Virus record (IMG/VR): IMGVR_UViG_3300020442_000908
Location: 1-51,391 of that record
Origin: a virus
DNA length: 51,391 nucleotides
Strand: one strand, 5' to 3'
The notes under the pieces are model-generated. The model had not been told where the DNA came from and searched no databases. It was given only the letters and a program-made list of their open reading frames with translations. This document shows positions 41,177 to 48,476 of the stretch, piece after piece (position 1 is the first letter of the stretch; each line of letters begins with the position of its first letter). Both the position numbers and the translations under genes were made by a program.

Positions 41177-41389
41177 ATAAAAAGGTGGGGACAAGCCCCA
41201 CGTTTCAAAACAGAGAATTTATGTGGTGTGCCGCGAGTGACCCTCTCATGGTTTCAACGGGGTTCCTTAGTCCCGTGGGTTCTTAGCGGTTGGGTGGTTG
41301 GCTGTTTGTCAGCGTCCTAGGTTACCCTTGTTATGGTCGCTTTGTTTGCCGCTAGCGTGGCGGGGCAACAAGGTGTGTCCCTGTTGTTA
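41177..41389 (-). ncRNA. Candidate small RNA or attenuated leader of the leftward module
   Basis: On the minus strand a strong promoter (41395-41423) is followed by about 210 nt with no long reading frame, then a terminator at 41179-41201. Internal inverted repeats predict hairpins: a TTGTTGCC/GGCAAACAA arm pair around 41342-41372 and an ACGGG/CCCGT pair around 41255-41275. The only visible frame near its end is a 14-codon peptide beginning MRGSLAAHH, without a good ribosome site. It may be a free sRNA or a leader controlling read-through. Confidence 0.5.
41179..41201 (-). terminator. Terminator between leader and first gene of leftward module
   Basis: Perfect GTGGGG-ACAAG-CCCCAC (41185-41201) followed on the minus strand by CCTTTTT. 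There is no upstream gene for it to serve, so it must act on the leader transcript. Confidence 0.75.
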
Positions 41390-41394
41390 AGGTG

Positions 41395-41423
41395 AATATG
41401 GGGGCAATCGCTACACATGTCAA
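41395..41423 (-). promoter_or_regulatory. Sigma70-like promoter of leftward module
   Basis: Minus strand TTGACA (41423-41418), 17-bp spacer, CATATT (41400-41395). The consensus -35 with ideal spacing makes it one of the strongest promoter candidates in the window. Confidence 0.65.
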
Positions 41424-41451
41424 CCCATTATTTCCCATTTATTATGATTTT

Positions 41452-41463
41452 GTTGCATGTAAC
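41452..41463. promoter_or_regulatory. GTT-N6-AAC palindrome between divergent promoters
   Basis: GTTGCATGTAAC lies five bases upstream of the rightward -35 and about 29 bases upstream of the leftward -35. It is well placed for an operator or activator site controlling both directions. Confidence 0.55.
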
Positions 41464-41468
41464 TTTAT

Positions 41469-41496
41469 TTGACGTTTGCTTTCAATAAGTTATGGG
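41469..41496 (+). promoter_or_regulatory. Possible rightward promoter for the terminase/structural unit
   Basis: TTGACG (41469-41474), 16-bp spacer, TATGGG (41491-41496). The -10 is weak. It reads toward the small terminase gene at 41559. Confidence 0.35.
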
Positions 41497-41558
41497 TGTA
41501 TTTTTTTTGTAGGTCGCCGCCGAAAATCCAAGCGGTAGCGCAAACAAGCGGGGTTATT

Positions 41559-42038
41559 ATGACAGATAAGGACAAGGGTAAGGGTAAGCCCTACCTGAAG
41601 GTGGTAAGGGATACAGACAGGCTCACAGCCAAACAGGAAAGCTTTGCCCAGAAGGTAGCGGCAGGCTCCATTCTGTCGGATGCATACAGGGAAAGCTATG
41701 CGGCAGAAAACATGGCAGACAAGACGGTTTGGTCTGAGGCGTGCAGGCTTGCTCAGAACCCCAAGGTCGCCACAAGGATTAAAGCTATTCAGGCCGATAT
41801 GGAAGCCGACCATCGCACTAGAACGGCTAGACGGGAAGAATACGTTTTGAAACGGCTTCAGGAAGAGGCTGAAGGGGCTGAGACAGACGGGGCAAGAGTT
41901 CGCGCACTGGAATTACTGGGCAAGACGGTCGGCATATTTACCGACAGGGTCGAGGTCGAGCAGGACACAGACAAGACAGCGGAAGAATTAGAGGCAGACC
42001 TAGAGCGCAGATTATCAGCCTTGCTGGGCAGGGACTAA
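41559..42038 (+). CDS. Terminase small subunit
   Basis: 159 residues from the ATG at 41559, with GCGGGG upstream; the frame is open back to 41469 but without a start signal. The N-terminus is basic (TDKDKGKGK), then the small-terminase DNA-binding region LTAKQESFAQKVAAGSILSDAYRESY...VWSEACRLAQNPKVATRIKAI. The C-terminal part is an acidic helix (EQDTDKTAEELEADLERRLSALLG) for contact with the large subunit. It recognises viral DNA for packaging. Unusually, it is separated from the large terminase by about 1.1 kb with little coding content. Confidence 0.88.
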   Translation: MTDKDKGKGKPYLKVVRDTDRLTAKQESFAQKVAAGSILSDAYRESYAAENMADKTVWSEACRLAQNPKVATRIKAIQADMEADHRTRTARREEYVLKRLQEEAEGAETDGARVRALELLGKTVGIFTDRVEVEQDTDKTAEELEADLERRLSALLGRD

Positions 42039-42056
42039 AAGTTATAGGCAACTTAT
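42036..42056. promoter_or_regulatory. GTT-N6-AAC element after the small terminase gene
   Basis: GTTATAGGCAAC (42041-42052) in an AAAAGTT...AACTTA context, overlapping the terminase stop region. It is not directly before a gene on the plus strand. Confidence 0.4.
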
Positions 42057-42253
42057 TGACCCCACCCACACCCCACCCGCATGACTGTCGCGAGTCAATA
42101 GTCGGCTGTCGTACAAAGATTTACTCACTCAATTCCAACAGTTTTGAATAGACCCCCCACCCCTTTTGTTATTTGACAGCTAGGATAGCCCTCAAACGGA
42201 CATAGAAAGCCGCTGAGAAGCGTCTAGGAGTCCCAGCACCCCCTATAGTATTT
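42039..42253. other. Gap after the small terminase gene
   Basis: About 215 bases without a supported gene. It holds the GTT-N6-AAC copy at 42041-42052, C-rich runs (CCCACCC, CCCCCCACCCC) and a short inverted repeat TGACT-GTCGCG-AGTCA near 42084-42099. A packaging (pac/cos) site is conceivable next to the terminase gene, but nothing here proves it. Confidence 0.4.
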
Positions 42254-42487
42254 TTATTTAGACTGCTCTGTGGGTGCGAATTTGCCTTTTCTGTACCGTG
42301 GTGTCTCTTCTTGGAGAGTTCGGGGGCATTGTTCGTACCTATTGGTGTTCTGGACTATGATAGATTTGTCTTGGCAGATGTATTTACACTGCTTCACCAT
42401 ATGTTTATTGGTTGGCGTCCCAGCATTGACTATGCCCTGCATTGCAAGGTTACAAGTCATCCACACTGTGACGAGAATGTTGGGCAT
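42254..42487 (-). CDS. Possible small Cys-containing protein, antisense to the structural unit
   Basis: 77 residues. A moderately hydrophobic N-terminus (ILVTVWMTCNLAMQGIVNAG) is followed by a polar Cys-containing region (CKYICQDKSIIVQNTNRYEQCPRTLQEETPRYRKGKF), a layout like small exported phage proteins. It is the best coding candidate in this gap, but there is no convincing ribosome site and two plus-strand frames overlap it. It could be a real leftward orphan or a chance frame. Confidence 0.4.
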   Translation of the reverse strand: MPNILVTVWMTCNLAMQGIVNAGTPTNKHMVKQCKYICQDKSIIVQNTNRYEQCPRTLQEETPRYRKGKFAPTEQSK

Positions 42488-42511
42488 AATGACGGTTCCG
42501 GCGCTTAATTT

Positions 42512-42552
42512 CTAGATATGGTACTGCCTGAACCAGTATTATCTATATCTAG
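42512..42552. repeat. Inverted repeat CTAGATAT...ATATCTAG
   Basis: Perfect eight-base arms (42512-42519 and 42545-42552). The inner sequence can form a second stem, TGGTACT with AGTATTA, with G-U pairs. It is placed just upstream of the AT-rich stretch. Confidence 0.5.
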
Positions 42553-42628
42553 CTTATATATATTTATTAGTATAATATAATTATTAGTCTAAGTCTAATT
42601 ATTAGAAATAGTAATTATAAGGTTTAGG

Positions 42629-42684
42629 CGTGACGGCCCTCCCATGCGTCACGGGCGAGTGTGTGTTCCCTCCCATGCTCGCCC
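42629..42684 (+). promoter_or_regulatory. Two tandem hairpins with CCCTCCCATG loops
   Basis: Hairpin 1: CGTGACG (42629-42635) with CGTCACG (42647-42653). Hairpin 2: GGGCGAG (42653-42659) with CTCGCCC (42678-42684). Both loops contain CCCTCCCATG. As RNA these expose CCUCCC, complementary to a Shine-Dalgarno, about 20-60 nt before the AAAGGAG of the next gene. Confidence 0.6.
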
Positions 42685-42704
42685 TACACGGGAAAGGAGT
42701 AGAC

Positions 42705-42935
42705 ATGACAAACGTGATTAAGTTTCCTGAACGACCCACGATGGATGTCACTAGCGATGCCTCTGAAATGTTTGAGGACATCGCGCAAACAGACAATCTT
42801 TCACAAGCAGTTGTTCTAGGTTGGACGAAAGACGGTCAGTTATTTGTTGCGAGCAACATGACTGAGGGGCCAAGTATGCGTTGGCTCCTAGATGTGGCTC
42901 AAGTTTTTCTGGACGAGGACATTCTAACGCAATGA
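42705..42935 (+). CDS. Small phage protein (VIKFP...LLDVA family)
   Basis: 76 residues from the ATG at 42705 with AAAGGAG upstream; a GTG at 42630 falls in the hairpin region. The pattern NVIKFP...ASEMFEDIA...VVLGWTKDGQLFVASN...MRWLLDVAQVFL is common in phages: a small two-layer alpha/beta protein of unknown role. It ends with an ATGA overlap with the next gene. Confidence 0.8.
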   Translation: MTNVIKFPERPTMDVTSDASEMFEDIAQTDNLSQAVVLGWTKDGQLFVASNMTEGPSMRWLLDVAQVFLDEDILTQ

Positions 42936-43135
42936 AGGTTACTTGGGTTTTTGTTGTTTATGCGATTTCAGGCACTGTGCCACCTCAGAACATAAGCGTG
43001 CAGACCGCTGGGTTCTATGATAATGTTTTGGAGTGCGCTCGCGAGAGTGTCGCGTACAACAAGAAACCATATGGCAATCTTGTATCTGCCTGTATGCCGA
43101 TAGTGTCAGAAGACGATGCAACCACAAAAAATTAA
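42932..43135 (+). CDS. Small exported or membrane-anchored protein
   Basis: 67 residues. A hydrophobic N-terminus (KVTWVFVVYAISGTV) could be a signal or anchor, followed by a polar domain with two Cys (VLECARESVAYN and LVSACMPIV) that might form a disulfide. It overlaps its neighbours on both sides. Function is unknown; a periplasmic role is inferred from the N-terminus. Confidence 0.7.
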   Translation: MKVTWVFVVYAISGTVPPQNISVQTAGFYDNVLECARESVAYNKKPYGNLVSACMPIVSEDDATTKN

Positions 43136-44621
43136 AAATCTTATAAACAGGCTTCCCCCAGAGGAAAAGAAAGACCTGTTGAAAAAGCTTGAGCTTCTCA
43201 ACGAAAAGAAAACACAAGAAAAAGCAGAGCAAAGTTTTTTGGATTTTGTCCAATCAATGTGGCCTGCTTTCATTGAGGGCGAACATCACAAGATTATGGC
43301 TAACGCATTTGAGCGTGTCGCCAACGGCGAACTCAAACGGCTCATCATCAACATGCCACCCCGACACACCAAGTCAGAATTTGCATCCTATCTTTTCCCT
43401 GCATGGTTTCTCGGCAAGTATCCTGAAAAGAAAATCATCCAAACAGCACACACGGCAGAACTTGCTGTCGGCTTTGGTCGTAAGGTCAGGAACCTGATTA
43501 GCAATGACGACTATCAAAAAGTTTTCAAAGGTGTTGAGCTTTCATCCGACAGTAAAGCGGCTGGACGTTGGAACACAAACAAGGGCGGTGACTACTTTGC
43601 TATCGGTGTCGGCGGTGCAGTCACTGGTAAGGGTGCTGACGTTCTCGTTATTGACGACCCCCACTCCGAACAAGAGGCGGCAGTTGGTCAGTACAACACG
43701 GATGTCTATGACAAAGTTTACGAGTGGTACACCTCTGGTCCACGACAACGCCTACAACCCGGCGGCGCTATCATCATAGTGATGACACGCTGGTCAAAGC
43801 GCGACCTCACAGGACAGATAATCAAAAACTCAATCCAGAAAGAAGGCGCAGGCGAATGGGAAGTGATAGAGCTTCCAGCTATCCTTCCGTCAGGCAAAGC
43901 ATTGTGGCCCGGATTTTGGAAGCAGGAAGAATTAGAATCATTAAAAGCTGAACTACCAGTATCTAAATGGAACGCACAGTATCAGCAAAACCCGACATCC
44001 GAAGAGGGCGCTCTCATCAAACGCGAATGGTGGCAGGAATGGGACCAATCACAAATGCCAGAGTGCGAAGCAATTATCCAATCATGGGATACAGCTTTCC
44101 TGAAAACACAACGTGCTGACTATTCTGCGTGTACAACATGGGGGATATTCAACTGGCCTGACGAAGATGGGCAGACAATCCCGAACCTTATCCTGCTGGA
44201 TGCCTTCAAAGAGAAACTTGAGTTCCCAGATTTGAAGCGAGCGGCCTATGATAAATACTGGGAATGGGAGCCAGACCAGATGATTATCGAAGCGAAAGCC
44301 GCAGGCTCGCCTTTGATATTTGAATTAAGAGCTATGGGAATACCTGTCACGGAGTTTACACCGTCGCGAGGACAGGATAAGATAGCAAGAGTAAACGCCG
44401 TTACCGATTTGTTTGCAAGTGGTGTGGTCTGGTGTCCACCGACAAGATGGGCGGAAGAGGTTGTTGAAGAATGTGCTTCCTTCCCGTCAGGTGACCATGA
44501 CGATTTAGTTGACTCGACCACACAGGCACTATTGAGGTTTCGGCAGGGCGGATGGATTAGGTCAACGATGGATGAATGGGACGAGGAACCAGTGTATCGT
44601 AGACCAGTAAATTATTATTGA
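43116..44621 (+). CDS. Terminase large subunit (packaging ATPase/nuclease)
   Basis: 501 residues. A charged N-terminal helix precedes the ATPase: Walker A-like PPRHTKS (81-87), Walker B DVLVIDD (175-181), then VMTRWSKRDLTG as coupling motif. The RNase H-like nuclease carries D325 (QSWDTAF), E392 (IEAKAAG) and the acidic cluster GDHDDLVDS (459-467). It pumps DNA into the prohead and cuts the concatemer. The start overlaps the preceding gene by 20 bases, and the ribosome site is weak (AGAAG), suggesting coupling. Confidence 0.95.
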   Translation: MQPQKIKNLINRLPPEEKKDLLKKLELLNEKKTQEKAEQSFLDFVQSMWPAFIEGEHHKIMANAFERVANGELKRLIINMPPRHTKSEFASYLFPAWFLGKYPEKKIIQTAHTAELAVGFGRKVRNLISNDDYQKVFKGVELSSDSKAAGRWNTNKGGDYFAIGVGGAVTGKGADVLVIDDPHSEQEAAVGQYNTDVYDKVYEWYTSGPRQRLQPGGAIIIVMTRWSKRDLTGQIIKNSIQKEGAGEWEVIELPAILPSGKALWPGFWKQEELESLKAELPVSKWNAQYQQNPTSEEGALIKREWWQEWDQSQMPECEAIIQSWDTAFLKTQRADYSACTTWGIFNWPDEDGQTIPNLILLDAFKEKLEFPDLKRAAYDKYWEWEPDQMIIEAKAAGSPLIFELRAMGIPVTEFTPSRGQDKIARVNAVTDLFASGVVWCPPTRWAEEVVEECASFPSGDHDDLVDSTTQALLRFRQGGWIRSTMDEWDEEPVYRRPVNYY

Positions 44622-44630
44622 GGTGCAGTG

Positions 44631-45608
44631 ATGGGTAAAGGTGCGAATCAAAACATGGGTGCAGGAGGGGTGCAACAGGCGCAAATGAATTTAGTGCCGC
44701 CCTATCAGCCCCCATCAATGGGTGGCAAAGGTGGTATGCAACAGCAACCGCCGAACATGTCGAACTTTCAGCAACCGGACTTCAGCGCTCTTACAGGTTT
44801 GCTTCAAGCCATACCAGCGCAACAGCCGACACAGCAACCCGTAACCTCACCGCAACCCCTTACCGTTGCACAGCCCGGTGGCCCCGGCTATCAGCCCGGT
44901 AGCCCCGGCTATAGACCAACCATAGACAACACGGGACAATTTGCTGGGACAGCCCCCGATGGCTCCTTCAACCCACCCACCCGTGTAAATCCACAACCAG
45001 CAATCCCTGATTTTTTAAGGCCGTATGTTAATAAAGTGGCCGACAGGATGCCAAGACCTAGCCCCGGTGGGTTCATGCAACCAACGCGGCGACCAGACCC
45101 GTTTCAAAACTTTATGCAACGGCGTAATGATTTCATAAATTCAGACAATGACCTGAATACAATCAGATACCAACAGATGGTTCTTGAAGATAAGATGCGT
45201 AGACAGCAGGCCGCTCAACAGCCAGCCGCTCCTACAGACATGCCTGCCGAGGGCGCAGACCCAGCCACGGCAGACCCAGCCATGGCACAGCCACAGCCGC
45301 CCGCCTTTGATGAAGGCATGATGAACCAGATGGACATGCTGAATCAGCAGTACATGAATAGGCTTAATCAATCGCCTTTCGGTAGACCCATGGGTCGTTT
45401 TGGACCGTTTGGTCGCTTTCCGGGCATGGGCGGTAAAGGCGCACGCAGACCTCTGTTTGGTCGTTTCGGCCCCAGCATGGGTGGATTTGAAGGCGCTCGA
45501 CTACAGGGCGGTACAGGAACAGACATGCAAAGAGGCACAACAGCATCAAATAGACTTGGTCAGCTTTTTGGTTTGGGCATGGGCGGCATAAACCCGTTTT
45601 CCAGATAG
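44631..45608 (+). CDS. Disordered Pro/Gln/Gly/Met-rich protein between terminase and portal
   Basis: 325 residues from the ATG at 44631 (GAGG eight bases upstream; the GTG at 44628 is an alternative). Low complexity throughout: YQPGSPGYRP repeats, a QQ/PA/MA section around residues 190-230, and a Gly/Arg/Phe-rich end (FGRPMGRFGPFGRFPGMGGKG). Only residues 120-180 look structured. The R-F-G-P-F-G-R-F part resembles phase-separating segments. A packaging or portal-associated role is inferred from position alone. Confidence 0.82.
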   Translation: MGKGANQNMGAGGVQQAQMNLVPPYQPPSMGGKGGMQQQPPNMSNFQQPDFSALTGLLQAIPAQQPTQQPVTSPQPLTVAQPGGPGYQPGSPGYRPTIDNTGQFAGTAPDGSFNPPTRVNPQPAIPDFLRPYVNKVADRMPRPSPGGFMQPTRRPDPFQNFMQRRNDFINSDNDLNTIRYQQMVLEDKMRRQQAAQQPAAPTDMPAEGADPATADPAMAQPQPPAFDEGMMNQMDMLNQQYMNRLNQSPFGRPMGRFGPFGRFPGMGGKGARRPLFGRFGPSMGGFEGARLQGGTGTDMQRGTTASNRLGQLFGLGMGGINPFSR

Positions 45609-45617
45609 GAAATTGAT

Positions 45618-48128
45618 GTGGCTGTAGAAAAGAAAATGGAACCCTCTGATGTAGAGGTTATGAATGGTCAGGATGTTGAGATAGAAGTTATCAATCCTGA
45701 TGCAGTTTCTGTTGAGACTGACGACGGTGGCCTTCTCATTGACTTTTCAGGTGAGATTACGGAAGAGCTAATCGGGCCAAGTCACGACGCAAATCTAGCA
45801 GAGTTTTTAGATGAGGCAGACCTTCAGTCCATGGCGGCTGAACTCATTGGTGATTTTGACGGCGACAGGATGTCCAGAAAAGAATGGGCTAGAAGTTACG
45901 TCAAGGGTCTTGACCTTCTTGGGATGAAGATTGAAGAAAGAAGCCAGCCTTGGGCTGGGGCTTCCGGTGTCTTTCACCCCGTGCTGACAGAGTCAGTTGT
46001 AAGATTTCAGGCGCAGGCTATGGGCGAGTTATTTCCTGCGTCTGGACCAGTTCGCTCAAAGGTTGTTGGCAAACAAACAATAGAAAAGCTACAGCAAGCC
46101 AAGCGTGTCGAAAACGAAATGAATTATCTCCTGACAGAAGAGATGACGGAATATCGCGACGAGCTAGAGCAGATGCTGTTCAGGCTACCGCTTGCGGGTT
46201 CGGCATTTAAGAAATCTTACTATGACCCAATCAGAAAACGACCAGCGTCAATGTTTGTTCCGGCAGAAGACTTTGTTGTCTCCTACGGCGCTTCGGATTT
46301 GGCTACATGCCCACGATACACACACGTTATGAAGAAAACCTCCAACGAGGTTGCTGAACTTATTTACAATGGATTTTACAGGGAGGTCGAGCTACCAGAC
46401 CCAGAGCCAGACTATTCAGACATTCAAGAAAAGTACGATGAGCTTGATGGAGAGGCGGCAGTTATCGAAGACGACGACAGACATACCCTGTTGGAGATTC
46501 ACACAGACATGCTGATGCCACCCCCGTTCAATGAGCCGAATGGTTTGGCCTGTCCGTATGTCATAACGATAGACAAGTCTTCCAGAACTATCCTGTCTAT
46601 CAGAAAGAACTGGTATGAAAATGACTCCGAAAAAACCAAGCGATTACACTTCACCCACTACAGATACCTACCCGGACTCGGATTTTATGGAACCGGACTC
46701 ATACATCTCATCGGTGGCCTCGCGAAAAGCGCCACTAGTATACTCCGCCAGCTTATCGACGCGGGAACGCTCTCGAATCTTCCGGCTGGCCTCAAAGCTC
46801 GCGGACTTCGCATCAAGGGTGACGACTCGCCGCTGATGCCGGGGGAGTTCCGCGATGTAGATGTTCCGGGCGGAGCTATAAGAGATTCAATTACTTTCAT
46901 TCCATACAAAGAACCCTCAAGTGTTTTGTACCAACTGCTTGGTAATATTGTTGAAGAGGGTAGGCGCATAGGGTCTGTTGCCGATGTACAGGTTGGCGAT
47001 TTAAACAATCAAGCCCCTGTCGGCACGACCTTGGCGCTGATGGAACGCTCTATGAAAGTTATGTCTGGTGTGCAGGCAAGACTTCACGCTTCTCTCAAAG
47101 CAGAGCTTAGACTTATTGCGAAAATTGTCTTTGATTTTATGGGTCCGAAGTATTCCTACGAAACAGAGGAAGAGGCAAACCGGACAGAAGATTTTGATGG
47201 CAGAGTTGATGTTATTCCCGTTTCAGACCCTAATGCATCCACGATGTCTCAAAGGGTGATGCAGTATCAGGCCGCTCTACAGTTAGCCCAACAGTCGCCA
47301 CAGTTGTATGACATGGGCAAACTGCACAGACAGATGCTTGAGGTTCTTGGTATTTCAGATGCCAAGGAAATCATCAAGCTTCCTGATGAGGTGTCACCCG
47401 CTGACCCTGTTACTGAAAACATGCGTATCTTGCAACAAGAGCCAGTTAAGGTTTTCAAGTATCAAGACCACGAAGCGCACATCCAAGTGCATATGTCCTT
47501 TATGCAAGACCCCAAGATACAACAGCTTGTCGGGCAGTCTCCGTTTGCACAGGCAATACAGAACTCCATCACGGCACACATCACTGAGCATGTGGCTATG
47601 CTGTATCGTAATAAAATTGAGCAAGAGCTTGGCGTGGCTATGCCGGATGAAGATGCACCGCTTCCAGAAGATGTGGAGCTTGAGTTGTCTCGCGTGGCAA
47701 AAGAGGCCGCTCAATCACTGCTAGGTAAGAACCAAGCAGAGGTGCAACAACAGCAAGCCGCCGCGCAACAGGCTGACCCCTTGACTCAAATTCAGCAGGC
47801 TGAACTCAAGATAAAGCAGGAGGAGCTTCAGCACAAAATTACTATGGACATGGAGAAGCTAGAGCTAGACAAGCTTTCTAAAATGGCAAATGTCGAGGTA
47901 CAGCGCGAGCGACTTGATAGTGAAGAAGAGCGCGAGAGAGAAAGACTTGCGTCTCAAGAAAGAATTAAAACCGCAGAGGTCAGGGTTAAGGGCGCAGAGA
48001 TTGGTGCGAAGCTGACATCTGAGGAAGAAAAAAACAAAACAGCCACCAAAAAAATTAGAGCAGACCTTTTGAAAGAAGGGCTAAAAACTGGAAAGGGTCT
48101 AGCCGATGACGCGACCAACGGTGAATAG
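45618..48128 (+). CDS. Portal protein (P22/SU10-like)
   Basis: 836 residues from a GTG. The acidic N-terminus (1-60) is followed by the portal core: RSQPWAGASGVFHPVLTESVVRFQAQAMGELFPASGPVRS, KSYYDPIRKRPASMFVPAEDFVVSYGAS, HYRYLPGLGFYGTGLIHLIGGLAKSATSILRQLIDAG and IPYKEPSSVLYQLLGNIVEEGRR, as in the large portals of short-tailed phages. The C-terminal 130 residues are a long Glu/Gln/Lys coiled coil, consistent with a P22-type barrel. It is the DNA gateway and nucleates prohead assembly. Confidence 0.93.
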   Translation: MAVEKKMEPSDVEVMNGQDVEIEVINPDAVSVETDDGGLLIDFSGEITEELIGPSHDANLAEFLDEADLQSMAAELIGDFDGDRMSRKEWARSYVKGLDLLGMKIEERSQPWAGASGVFHPVLTESVVRFQAQAMGELFPASGPVRSKVVGKQTIEKLQQAKRVENEMNYLLTEEMTEYRDELEQMLFRLPLAGSAFKKSYYDPIRKRPASMFVPAEDFVVSYGASDLATCPRYTHVMKKTSNEVAELIYNGFYREVELPDPEPDYSDIQEKYDELDGEAAVIEDDDRHTLLEIHTDMLMPPPFNEPNGLACPYVITIDKSSRTILSIRKNWYENDSEKTKRLHFTHYRYLPGLGFYGTGLIHLIGGLAKSATSILRQLIDAGTLSNLPAGLKARGLRIKGDDSPLMPGEFRDVDVPGGAIRDSITFIPYKEPSSVLYQLLGNIVEEGRRIGSVADVQVGDLNNQAPVGTTLALMERSMKVMSGVQARLHASLKAELRLIAKIVFDFMGPKYSYETEEEANRTEDFDGRVDVIPVSDPNASTMSQRVMQYQAALQLAQQSPQLYDMGKLHRQMLEVLGISDAKEIIKLPDEVSPADPVTENMRILQQEPVKVFKYQDHEAHIQVHMSFMQDPKIQQLVGQSPFAQAIQNSITAHITEHVAMLYRNKIEQELGVAMPDEDAPLPEDVELELSRVAKEAAQSLLGKNQAEVQQQQAAAQQADPLTQIQQAELKIKQEELQHKITMDMEKLELDKLSKMANVEVQRERLDSEEERERERLASQERIKTAEVRVKGAEIGAKLTSEEEKNKTATKKIRADLLKEGLKTGKGLADDATNGE

Positions 48129-48276
48129 CTTGGACAAGCGTGTAACAGTTCTTGAAGAGGTTTATGAAGAGCGGTGGCTTGAGACAATCAATCGTATTAA
48201 AAGACTTGAAACTGTGCTTGTCGGCTCGGCAGGGGCAATCATTACATTGTTATTGGTGCAAATTTTAAATGTCTAG
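48106..48276 (+). CDS. 56-residue coiled-coil membrane protein
   Basis: Starts inside the end of the portal gene and overlaps the next gene by eight bases. A charged helix (SLDKRVTVLEEVYEERWLETINRIKRLE) is followed by one membrane helix (VLVGSAGAIITLLLVQILNV) at the C-terminus, the layout of XhlA-type haemolysin/holin-associated proteins. Its place in the head gene cluster is unusual for such a protein. Confidence 0.68.
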   Translation: MTRPTVNSLDKRVTVLEEVYEERWLETINRIKRLETVLVGSAGAIITLLLVQILNV

Positions 48277-48466
48277 CGGTCCTGACCCATATCTCGAACT
48301 CATTAGGGTGAAAGTGCGTGAGTACATGAACGAATGTGCTGACCACCTTGCGGGCGGCGGTGCAAAAGACTTTGAAGAGTATAAATTTATATGCGGCAAG
48401 GTTGAGGCATTGGCTCTTGTCGAAAGAGAAATCTTAGACCTCACACAAAAACTTGTAGACGACTAG
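48269..48466 (+). CDS. Small helical head-cluster protein
   Basis: 65 residues. LIRVKVREYMNECADHLAGGGAKDFEEYKFICGKVEALALVEREILDL is a two-helix pattern, with C-G-K-V-E-A-L-A-x-x-E-R-E-I-L-D-L, seen next to portal genes in marine podoviruses. It may be a short tail or head accessory factor. It is followed by a gap with a palindrome. Confidence 0.78.
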   Translation: MSSGPDPYLELIRVKVREYMNECADHLAGGGAKDFEEYKFICGKVEALALVEREILDLTQKLVDD

Positions 48467-48476
48467 TTGCAAAATC

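Larger units (their letters stand above)
42488..42704. other. AT-rich regulatory gap with hairpins
   Basis: It holds an eight-base inverted repeat (42512-42552), about 90 bases of nearly pure A/T containing TATAAT at 42571-42576, and two tandem hairpins (42629-42684) before a good ribosome site. It is likely the promoter and leader region for the large-terminase transcript. Confidence 0.5.

Noticed and set aside
41215-41400. tRNA in the non-coding leader
   Set aside because: No T-arm consensus, acceptor stem or anticodon-arm arrangement could be fitted on either strand.
42270-42515. Plus-strand frames in the terminase gap (42270-42515 and 42311-42508)
   Set aside because: No ribosome sites and no recognisable composition; the opposite-strand frame is slightly more protein-like.
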